Assembly: GCA_938035945.1 (NCBI GenBank)
Contig: CALHOU010000095.1
Span: forward strand, 1 to 42,388
Length of the DNA stretch: 42,388 nucleotides
Direction of reading: 5' to 3'
DNA from: an uncultured Granulosicoccaceae bacterium
GTDB taxonomy: Bacteria; Pseudomonadota; Gammaproteobacteria; Granulosicoccales; Granulosicoccaceae
The notes beneath the pieces were generated by a model that searched no databases, was not told the origin of the DNA, and saw only the letters and a list, made by a program, of their open reading frames with translations. The position numbers and the translations under genes are program-made. Positions 36,110 through 42,388 of the stretch are shown in pieces (positions within the stretch are counted from its first letter, which is position 1; the number at the start of each line of letters is the position of its first letter).

Positions 36110-37747
36110 ATGAAATCCTTGCTCGCTTTATTGGTACTCGGCCTTGCGTTGGGTGTTGGATACTGGAAAACCCAGCACCCTGATGCCACTGTCGATGATT
36201 TAACTGCCGGGGCCAGCGATGGCATCAATCGCTTTAAAGGTGGCCTTGCCGCCGTCGCCGACGGTGGCGCCTCACAAAAGGCGCTCAATACACGGATTGA
36301 ATCGCTTGAAGCGGAACTTGTAGCAACACAGCGTGCAGCTGAGCAGGCGGCCAGTCAAACAGAAACAGACCAACGTTTAAATTCGCTCGAATCCGCCATT
36401 GTTGCAACCCAGGAAGCGGCTGACCCATCGGTTATCAATGGTCGACTGCAAGATGCTGAGCGACGCATGAGCGCTAGTGAGTCGACGCTAAAAGAAGTTC
36501 AGACCACGCTTACCGCAACTGCCGACACTTTCAGTAAAAATACGGCAGCTGTTAGCGATCAGGTAACTGCAATCGATAGTCAACTAGAACTGCTTAACCG
36601 ACGCATTGAAGAACAGTCGCAGCAATTCAATACTGACAGCATTAATAGTGCGTTAACGAATTTGGATTCACAAATTGCCACGCTACAAGATGAGCAGCGA
36701 CGGTCCAACGATTCGCAACTCGTGGCGCTTACCAGCATGGAAGAAAAAATTAATTCATTCGAAGCTCGTTTGAACACACTTTCAGCAGATGCAAGCAATG
36801 GTCAGGATGAAGCGGCGGCTACCATCAATGCGCAGATCGATCAACGCATTGCAACACTGGAAAACAAACTCGATACAACCACATCAGATTCCTTGCGCAT
36901 TGGCTCTATGACCAACGAACTTTCCGCGTCACGAGTGAAAATGCAATCCCTTGAAAAGAACGTTGCCGATACCAACGCTCAGTTGGCCGAACTCACACGC
37001 AGTATAGAAATACTGAAAACCAAATCAGAATCATCCTTGATCGATGGTCAACAAGCGCAATTGCGTAGTCAGCTAGAGCGGCTACAAGCGCAAATGAATC
37101 AATCCAGCGGCGACAACTCAGAAGTTGAAGAGTTGACTAACGCACTTCAGGCAACGCGAGACCGGATTCAAACACTCGAACAACGCGTGGTCGATCTACC
37201 AGCATCCTCGACGGAAGCTAGCGATGCAACTCTAGCGCAAAATGCATTGGAAGCGCAGATACGAGCATTGGAAAACAAGCTGGCAAATGTGCAAGCCGCA
37301 CCTAATCCGAACTTGATCAATAGCATTTCGCAAGTAGAAGAAAAGGTCAGTGAGTTGGCTGCAAAAGGTTTTGTAACTCAGGAAGAATTGCGAGAACAGC
37401 AGCAAGCAAAAAGCACGGAATATAAAATTTACTTTGAACGAAATAGCACAGCGATTACCGAGGCTGCAGGCAAAGTACTTAATTCGTTTATCGCGCAAGA
37501 GAAAAATCGAACCACAGGCGTATCCATTTACGGATTTACCGATCGTCGTGGTTCAGCCTCCTACAATCAGCAGCTTGCATTGCAGCGCGCAACGAATGTG
37601 CGTTCCTACTTGATTCAAAATGGCTTTAGCTACACGAAGATAAAGTCTTTAAGTGGATTAGGCGAAGATGCCGCGGCTGCGCAATTACCCGATGGTGAAG
37701 AAGATGCCCAACAACGGGCTGTGGTGCTTTACGCGCAACAACCATAA
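36110..37747 (+). CDS. Coiled-coil protein with OmpA-like C-terminal domain
   Basis: This 545-residue protein begins with one hydrophobic segment (KSLLALLVLGLALGVGYW), which reads as an uncleaved anchor or signal. A long, mostly alpha-helical, Gln/Glu/Ser/Ala-rich region (about 55-415) follows, with heptad-like patterns and many short repeats of the type xxLExxL. The last 110 residues form an OmpA/MotB-type peptidoglycan-binding domain. It shows YFERNSTAITEAA, then GFTDRRGSASYNQQLALQRATNVRSYL with the Asp and Arg that bind diaminopimelate, and a modified end (RAVVLY in place of NRRV). The in-frame TTG at 36071 was rejected because it adds a polar stretch before the hydrophobic segment. It may be an inner-membrane-to-peptidoglycan tether; no partner genes are adjacent. 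Confidence 0.88.
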   Translation: MKSLLALLVLGLALGVGYWKTQHPDATVDDLTAGASDGINRFKGGLAAVADGGASQKALNTRIESLEAELVATQRAAEQAASQTETDQRLNSLESAIVATQEAADPSVINGRLQDAERRMSASESTLKEVQTTLTATADTFSKNTAAVSDQVTAIDSQLELLNRRIEEQSQQFNTDSINSALTNLDSQIATLQDEQRRSNDSQLVALTSMEEKINSFEARLNTLSADASNGQDEAAATINAQIDQRIATLENKLDTTTSDSLRIGSMTNELSASRVKMQSLEKNVADTNAQLAELTRSIEILKTKSESSLIDGQQAQLRSQLERLQAQMNQSSGDNSEVEELTNALQATRDRIQTLEQRVVDLPASSTEASDATLAQNALEAQIRALENKLANVQAAPNPNLINSISQVEEKVSELAAKGFVTQEELREQQQAKSTEYKIYFERNSTAITEAAGKVLNSFIAQEKNRTTGVSIYGFTDRRGSASYNQQLALQRATNVRSYLIQNGFSYTKIKSLSGLGEDAAAAQLPDGEEDAQQRAVVLYAQQP

Positions 37748-37749
37748 TT

Positions 37750-37774
37750 TTGCACAATAATAATCTTGCACAAT
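37750..37774 (+). repeat. Two direct 9-bp repeats upstream of pncA
   Basis: TTGCACAAT occurs at 37750-37758 and again at 37766-37774, with a period of 16 bases, directly before the pncA start. It may be chance or a regulator half-site pair. Confidence 0.4.
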
Positions 37775-37787
37775 ATGTGAGTAGATC

Positions 37788-38402
37788 ATGACAACAAAAA
37801 CAAGCGAAACAGACTGTCTGCTTATAATCGATGTGCAAAATGATTTTTGTAAAGGCGGCGCACTGGAAGTTCCTGATGGTGATGCCGTGGTTGCAAGCAT
37901 CAATGAGCTGAGCAAGCAGTTTGCAAACGTTGTAGCAACGCAAGATTGGCATCCTGCCGGGCATTCATCCTTCGCCAGCGTGCATGACGGACACTCACCG
38001 CTCGAACAAATAGACATGCCCTATGGCCCGCAAACACTTTGGCCAGATCATTGTGTACAAGGCACTATGGGTGCAGAATTTCATCCAAAGCTCGAAACCA
38101 ACTGTATTCAGAATGTTATTCGAAAAGGCTTTCGACAACCCATCGATTCCTATTCTGCGTTTTTCGAAAACGACCATACAACCACAACCGGTTTAACCGG
38201 CTACCTGCGTGAACGCGGGATAACTCGCGTTTTTTGCGTTGGCTTGGCACTCGACTTTTGTGTGCGCTTCTCTGCCGAAGACGCCCGACGCGAAGGTTTT
38301 AAAACCGTAGTTATACAAAGCGCTTGTCGAGGAATCGATATGGAAGGTTCAGTTGCTGCTGCACGCGATGCAATGATTGCGGCTGGAGTTGAACTTAGCT
38401 AG
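37788..38402 (+). CDS. pncA: Nicotinamidase / pyrazinamidase PncA
   Basis: This 204-residue enzyme deamidates nicotinamide to nicotinate in NAD salvage. The catalytic triad is visible: Asp15 (IIDVQNDF), Lys113 (IRKGF) and Cys158 (ALDFCVRFSAEDA). The metal site residues Asp53, His55 and His59 (DWHPAGH) and His88 (WPDHCVQGT) are in place. Length is normal. Its stop codon overlaps, on the opposite strand, the stop of the convergent cyclase gene within a single CTAG. It is not in an operon with other NAD genes here. Confidence 0.96.
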   Translation: MTTKTSETDCLLIIDVQNDFCKGGALEVPDGDAVVASINELSKQFANVVATQDWHPAGHSSFASVHDGHSPLEQIDMPYGPQTLWPDHCVQGTMGAEFHPKLETNCIQNVIRKGFRQPIDSYSAFFENDHTTTTGLTGYLRERGITRVFCVGLALDFCVRFSAEDARREGFKTVVIQSACRGIDMEGSVAAARDAMIAAGVELS

Positions 38403-39313
38403 TCGCGAACGCTGTAACGCAAAGCATGCGATGCGTCTTCTTCGGGTAAGCAACCCAAGCCGATATATCCACTGCCCGTTAAAACAACAGTTTCACGCCG
38501 AACAAACAACGGTGATTGCCCTTCTCTGTGAATGTAGGTGCCGTTAGTACTGGAGTCCGATATCTGTATCTGACCAGCACTCCAACTTAGTTTCGCGTGC
38601 TGACGACTAACGCGGTCACCATCCACACTCACACTGCATCGATCGTCGCGACCAATCGTGAGTGCCTGGCTACCTTTTATCATTTGATAGTTTTTCGCAG
38701 CACTGAATAGCTCTAGGGTTGTTTGTTCGTTGACATTGGTAAAGTCAGCAACCGGCTGCGCCACACGCGTATGCATAGCTTCGTCGGCCTCCCATGCAAT
38801 TCTGTATACCCCCATGGGTTCGGCAATGCCTTTAATATTTATATTGTCAAGCAAAGTTGCCCGCGCTCGATTCTGCGCACTAAGTTGCGAAATACTTGAA
38901 TGTGTTGCGGTGATTTCTTCGGTTTTGGCAAACGATGCAACGCGTGCTGCAATGTTTACGGCATTACCGTAAACATCGCCTTTGTCGGGAATGACCGGGC
39001 CAAAGTGAAAGCCTGCTCGAACCGCCAGGGGTGTCTGTTTGTGCAATTGCTGCATTTCACAAGCAGCCAACAAGGCATCGTCGCAAGAGGTGAAACTTGC
39101 CAGTGTTGAATCGCCGACCGTTCTTAGAACTTGACCGTTGTGCCCGTGAACGGCACGTGCCATAAAGTCCAGACTTTCTGCCACTCGCCGATGTGCCTCC
39201 ACATCACCGACTGTCTCGTACAGCTCTGTGCTGCCGGCGATGTCGGCGAACAGAATAGCCAGAGTTTGCTGAGCTGGGTCCATGTACGCTTTGTGTAATA
39301 TTCGTGTGTGCAT
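38399..39313 (-). CDS. Class III nucleotide cyclase with FHA domain
   Basis: This 304-residue cytosolic protein combines a class III adenylate/guanylate cyclase domain (about 12-175) with a C-terminal FHA domain (about 215-285). The cyclase shows FADIAGSTELYE (first metal Asp), LRTVGDSTLASF (second metal Asp) and VYGNAVNIAARVAS, with the transition-state Asn and Arg, so it should be active. The FHA part has the full phosphothreonine-binding set: IGRDDRCSV, SRQHAKLSW and SSTNGTYI. It could link phosphothreonine signalling to cAMP production. The start at 39313 is an ATG; a second ATG at 39283 is possible. It converges on pncA. Confidence 0.93.
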   Translation of the reverse strand: MHTRILHKAYMDPAQQTLAILFADIAGSTELYETVGDVEAHRRVAESLDFMARAVHGHNGQVLRTVGDSTLASFTSCDDALLAACEMQQLHKQTPLAVRAGFHFGPVIPDKGDVYGNAVNIAARVASFAKTEEITATHSSISQLSAQNRARATLLDNINIKGIAEPMGVYRIAWEADEAMHTRVAQPVADFTNVNEQTTLELFSAAKNYQMIKGSQALTIGRDDRCSVSVDGDRVSRQHAKLSWSAGQIQISDSSTNGTYIHREGQSPLFVRRETVVLTGSGYIGLGCLPEEDASHALRYSVRD

Positions 39314-39407
39314 GGTAGCGCAGCTGCCCTAAGTTCGCATAGCAAAACGGCGCTTCTGTTACCATATGACACTAAATATAACAGGCGCAGTGCCAGCGGG
39401 TAAGTAA

Positions 39408-40250
39408 ATGGGTGAGTTAGTAGCAGTTGATTACATGGCGGCCGACGCTGATGTCAGATTCGTTGAGTCCTTGCGTGAAACTGGCTTTGGTGTGCTTAAA
39501 AATCATCCCATACCCGAAGAAAATGTGAATGCCATCTACGAGAGTTGGTACGGGTTTTTCGCCAGTGAGGAAAAAAACAACTACTTATTCGACAGCGAAA
39601 AATTCGATGGCTTCTTCCCGATCACTATGGCCGAAACAGCCAAAGGTCACACGGTTAGAGATATAAAAGAGTATTACCATTTTTATCCCTGGGGCCGCTG
39701 CCCGGATGGGCTCAAACAACAGTTAGACGGGTACTATGCAGATGCGATTTCCCTTGCCTCCACGTTATTAAGTTGGGTCGAAAAACACACACCCCATGAA
39801 GTTGCAAGTCAGTTCACCGAACCCTTGTCCAACATGATTCAAGGTAGCGATCAATCATTGCTGCGAGTTTTACATTACCCACCTCTTCCCGACGATGTCG
39901 ATCCCGGCGCAATCCGCGCAAGTGCACATGAGGATATAAATTTACTCACTATTTTGCCGGCTGCTAATGAGCCAGGCTTGCAGGTTAAAAAGCGAGATGG
40001 TTCTTGGTTAGATGTGCCCTGCGATTTTGGCAATCTCATTATTAATGTTGGCGACATGCTGCAAGAAGCATCACACACCCATTTCCCATCCACCACACAC
40101 CGCGTAATTAACCCTGAAGGGTCTGACGCCAGAAAGTCGCGAATCTCACTGCCCCTATTCCTACACCCAAGACCTGACGTCCAACTATCTGAGCGCTACA
40201 CCGCCGGCGAGTACCTCACCGAACGCCTGAACGAACTAAGCGGAAAATAA
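39408..40250 (+). CDS. 2OG-Fe(II) oxygenase, isopenicillin N synthase-like
   Basis: This 280-residue soluble enzyme has the DIOX_N-type N-terminal segment (FVESLRETGFGVLKNHPIP) and a 2-oxoglutarate/Fe(II) oxygenase core. The facial triad is His174, Asp176 (AHEDINLLTIL) and His231 (THRVINP), with Arg245 and Ser247 (RIS) to bind 2-oxoglutarate. DFGNLIINVGDMLQEASH fits the family. Members hydroxylate or desaturate many small molecules. It is divergent from the cyclase gene with 94 bases between. It is unrelated in length and sub-family to the small 2OG oxygenase at the start of the window. Confidence 0.93.
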   Translation: MGELVAVDYMAADADVRFVESLRETGFGVLKNHPIPEENVNAIYESWYGFFASEEKNNYLFDSEKFDGFFPITMAETAKGHTVRDIKEYYHFYPWGRCPDGLKQQLDGYYADAISLASTLLSWVEKHTPHEVASQFTEPLSNMIQGSDQSLLRVLHYPPLPDDVDPGAIRASAHEDINLLTILPAANEPGLQVKKRDGSWLDVPCDFGNLIINVGDMLQEASHTHFPSTTHRVINPEGSDARKSRISLPLFLHPRPDVQLSERYTAGEYLTERLNELSGK

Positions 40251-40256
40251 GCACCA

Positions 40257-40347
40257 CCAATACGGGGAATACGGGGACAGTTTACTTATATCGACGTTGT
40301 CGATATAAGTAAACTGTCCCCGTATTAGAGAATTAAGTACACTGTCC
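40257..40347. repeat. REP-like palindromic element with GGGGACAG arms
   Basis: A 28-bp arm (40268-40295) and its perfect reverse complement (40299-40326) flank a GTT loop. The outer part reads AATACGGGGACAGTTTACTT and the inner part TATATCGAC. A partial direct copy (TACGGGG) precedes the left arm at 40261, and an inverted partial copy (ACACTGTCCCCA) follows at 40339-40350. The GGGGACAG-containing palindromes I know of are associated with REP-associated tyrosine transposases (RAYT, Y1 family). No transposase gene is present, so this would be a non-autonomous copy. It may also terminate transcription from the oxygenase gene. Confidence 0.8.
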
Positions 40348-40370
40348 CCATAATTGAATTAGGAAAAGGC

Positions 40371-41117
40371 ATGGAAAGAATTGCATTGGTTACTGGCGCT
40401 GGGTCGGGAATTGGGCGTGAGACGGCTGGAGCCTTGGCATCGGCTGGATTTCATGTGGTGTTGAGTGGCCGTCGCATTGAAGCGCTCAATGAAACGATTG
40501 CACAATTCAAGGCGGCGGACAAAATGACTGCCATCAGTTGTGATGTCACCGATGAAGATTCGATGGATGCGATGTTCAAAAGCATTGAAGATCAACATGG
40601 CAGGCTCGACGTTTTATTCAACAACGCCGGTAACAATGTTCCACCTATGCCGATCGATGAGCTAACGGTTGATCAATGGCGAACCGTTATTGATGTAAAC
40701 CTCACCGGTGCATTCATTGCCGCCCGCGGTGCATTCGCACTGATGCGCAAACAAAAACCACAAGGTGGACGCATTATTAACAACGGCTCAATTTCGGCAA
40801 CGGCTCCTCGACCAGGGTCGGTACCCTATACCGTTTCCAAGCACGCCATTACCGGGTTGACTAAAACACTGGCGCTCGATGGCCGACCGTTTGACATCGC
40901 CTGCGGGCAGATTGATATCGGTAACACCGCATCGGCCATGACCGAAGCGATGCTAAAAGGTGTGCCTCAAGCCGATGGTAGCATTAAGCCAGAACCCACG
41001 ATGGATACCAAACATGTTGCAGATGCAGTAGTGAATATGGCGAACTTACCATTGGATGCGAACGTTCTTAATATGACGATCATGGCAACCAAAATGCCCT
41101 TGGTTGGCCGCGGCTAG
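40371..41117 (+). CDS. SDR family oxidoreductase
   Basis: This 248-residue classical short-chain dehydrogenase uses NAD(P). It has [10 protein letters not shown] (TGxxxGxG, 8-15), NNAG (89-92), an NGSIS stretch and the catalytic YTVSK pair. The residues after strand 2 (SGRRIEAL) favour NADP but do not prove it. The C-terminal substrate region ([16 protein letters not shown]) does not identify a substrate. The ATG follows AGGAAAAGG directly after the palindromic element. Its stop is seven bases from that of the convergent antiporter gene. Confidence 0.94.
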   Translation: MERIALVTGAGSGIGRETAGALASAGFHVVLSGRRIEALNETIAQFKAADKMTAISCDVTDEDSMDAMFKSIEDQHGRLDVLFNNAGNNVPPMPIDELTVDQWRTVIDVNLTGAFIAARGAFALMRKQKPQGGRIINNGSISATAPRPGSVPYTVSKHAITGLTKTLALDGRPFDIACGQIDIGNTASAMTEAMLKGVPQADGSIKPEPTMDTKHVADAVVNMANLPLDANVLNMTIMATKMPLVGRG

Positions 41118-41124
41118 TTAAACG

Positions 41125-42388
41125 CTAAGTCGATTCATACTTACTCAACGCATGCAGGGCAAAGTCTCGCCCTGCTTCTTCATATAGATTAAACGATATA
41201 CAGCCCAAAGCTTCCAACTCGTCTTTCTGATCACCAAACCTTGCTGCCACAGCAAGTTGACCTTTAAACCCAAGCTCTTTGGCCAAGGCCACAATTTGTA
41301 GATTCTCGCGATGATTACTCAGGCCAACTAAAATCAAATCGCATTTCGTTAAACCTGTGCGCTCCCAGAAATCCCGGTCAGATGCATCACCATGTACACA
41401 GTGAAAACCCTCGTCAAGCAGAGCCGTGGTGCGTACATAACTCTCCTCAACACCCACCAGCCTCTCACGACCCGATAACTTTAACGCCTCATAGGCGTTG
41501 CGGCCCACGCGCCCCATACCCAATACGGCAGTATCAACATCTCCTATAGAACCGATTTCCTCTTCTGGTAAACGCGTTGAGCGCTCATACTTTATCAGTT
41601 GCGGTCGGTATTCTAAGTACAAACGATGTACTTGCTTGTTGATGGGTGTTGCCAGAAAGAACGACAAGGCCATGGCGAGCGTTAAGGTGGTGACCCAATC
41701 TGCGCTAAGCACACCTGCCTGTACAGACGCCGCAGCGACGATAAGACCAAATTCGCTGTAGTTAAACAACAACATGCCCGAGAACCATGAGGTTCTTGCG
41801 CGCAATCCAAACAATGAAAAAAGTGAAAAGTAAATAATGGGACGTAGTATAAGTAACAGGCTCAACACACAGGCAACCACAATCATCATTACAGATGGAA
41901 ATCCGTAGTACCCGATTTGTAGAAAGAAGCCAATCAATAATAAGTTTTTTATACCCGCTAACTTATCGTGTAGTTCCTTGGCTTTTTGTTTATCAGCTGC
42001 CGCCACCAACACACCGATAAGCAACGCGCCGAGCCCACCTTTGATATGCACGAATTCAAACACTTCGGCCATGGTTAAGGCGAACGCGACACCACTGAAT
42101 AACAACAACTCACCGTGACCAATTGCCCGCATCATACGTGCTAGGAATGGCTTTACAAAGAACAAGGCCAATAAACCCAATGCCCATGGAGTGGGGTATT
42201 TACCCGAGGCAACGCCTAAATAAACCACCGCCATCACATCTTGTACAACTAACACGCCAATCGCTATTGATGCATAGAATGACGCAGACTCGCCCCGCTC
42301 TTCACAGATCTTGATTGCGAATACGGTGCTAGAGAAGGACAAGGCAAAAGCCAATGCCCAAGCAGATAAACTAGAGCTTAAAGCAAGC
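41125..42388 (-). CDS. CPA2 cation/proton antiporter with RCK domain (5' partial)
   Basis: The gene continues beyond the window edge, so the N-terminus is missing; about 420 residues are visible. The membrane part shows ALSFSSTVFAIKI, VLVVQDVMAV (the VxDxxx helix with a putative ion-binding Asp), IKGGLGALLIGVLVA and a long series of helices typical of the KefB/KefC/YbaL group. The cytosolic C-terminal part is an RCK/TrkA-N nucleotide-binding domain (AVLGMGRVGRNAYEAL, GxGxxG, then VHGDASDRDFWER and LILVGLSNHRENL). It should exchange K+ or Na+ for H+ under ligand control. A TTG at 42354 is an internal codon, not the start. Confidence 0.94.
   Translation of the reverse strand, partial: LALSSSLSAWALAFALSFSSTVFAIKICEERGESASFYASIAIGVLVVQDVMAVVYLGVASGKYPTPWALGLLALFFVKPFLARMMRAIGHGELLLFSGVAFALTMAEVFEFVHIKGGLGALLIGVLVAAADKQKAKELHDKLAGIKNLLLIGFFLQIGYYGFPSVMMIVVACVLSLLLILRPIIYFSLFSLFGLRARTSWFSGMLLFNYSEFGLIVAAASVQAGVLSADWVTTLTLAMALSFFLATPINKQVHRLYLEYRPQLIKYERSTRLPEEEIGSIGDVDTAVLGMGRVGRNAYEALKLSGRERLVGVEESYVRTTALLDEGFHCVHGDASDRDFWERTGLTKCDLILVGLSNHRENLQIVALAKELGFKGQLAVAARFGDQKDELEALGCISFNLYEEAGRDFALHALSKYEST

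Noticed and set aside
40257..40350. Repeat element considered as a CRISPR fragment.
   Set aside because: There is one palindrome with partial copies only, no regularly spaced repeats, no spacers and no cas genes nearby.

Overview
The window carries a Gram-negative gene complement: two lipoprotein signal peptides, a Wzx/Wzy-type exopolysaccharide locus, an OmpA-type C-terminal domain and a GGGGACAG palindrome of the kind linked to REP-associated transposases. A marine-type gammaproteobacterium is my best guess, but no rRNA or marker gene fixes the taxonomy. I found no tRNA, rRNA, CRISPR array, prophage or complete insertion sequence.

Region 1 (64-4477, minus strand) is a tight four-gene operon: a membrane-anchored phospholipase D-like protein, a CrtC/AttH-like lipoprotein, a RoxA-like dihaem cytochrome c lipoprotein and a small 2-oxoglutarate/Fe(II) oxygenase. 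I do not recognise this combination as a described pathway, and it is the best candidate here for something new. Region 2 (4770-16770, plus strand) is a ten-gene exopolysaccharide locus. It has a Wzc-type co-polymerase/tyrosine kinase, a priming sugar-phosphate transferase, a WecG/TagA transferase, a flippase, two GT2 transferases, a Wzy-like polymerase, GalE, a secreted GH16 glycanase and an acyltransferase. A strong hairpin with a T-run lies between the priming transferase and the rest. No Wza-type outer-membrane exporter is present in the window.

Region 3 (16856-22842, minus strand) is a complete ABC importer whose composition and order match the rhizobial glycerol transporter GlpSTPQUV, including the small DUF2160-like GlpU. 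Its two ATPases have complementary defects that predict one competent and one degenerate ATP site. Divergent from it (23252-25315) are a methanethiol oxidase/SBP56 protein and an abutting multi-pass membrane protein of unknown role.

Region 4 (25342-35955) is glycogen metabolism in two divergent arms. glgP-glgX on the minus strand handle breakdown, and glgC-glgA-glgB on the plus strand handle synthesis. At the end of the degradation arm is an orphan five-helix membrane domain resembling the N-terminus of LtaS/OpgB phosphoglycerol transferases, without the sulfatase-fold catalytic domain.

Region 5 (36110-42388) holds a coiled-coil OmpA-like protein, nicotinamidase PncA, a class III cyclase fused to an FHA domain, a second 2OG-Fe(II) oxygenase, a 28-bp perfect palindrome with a partial third copy, an SDR oxidoreductase, and a CPA2 antiporter with an RCK domain cut by the window edge.
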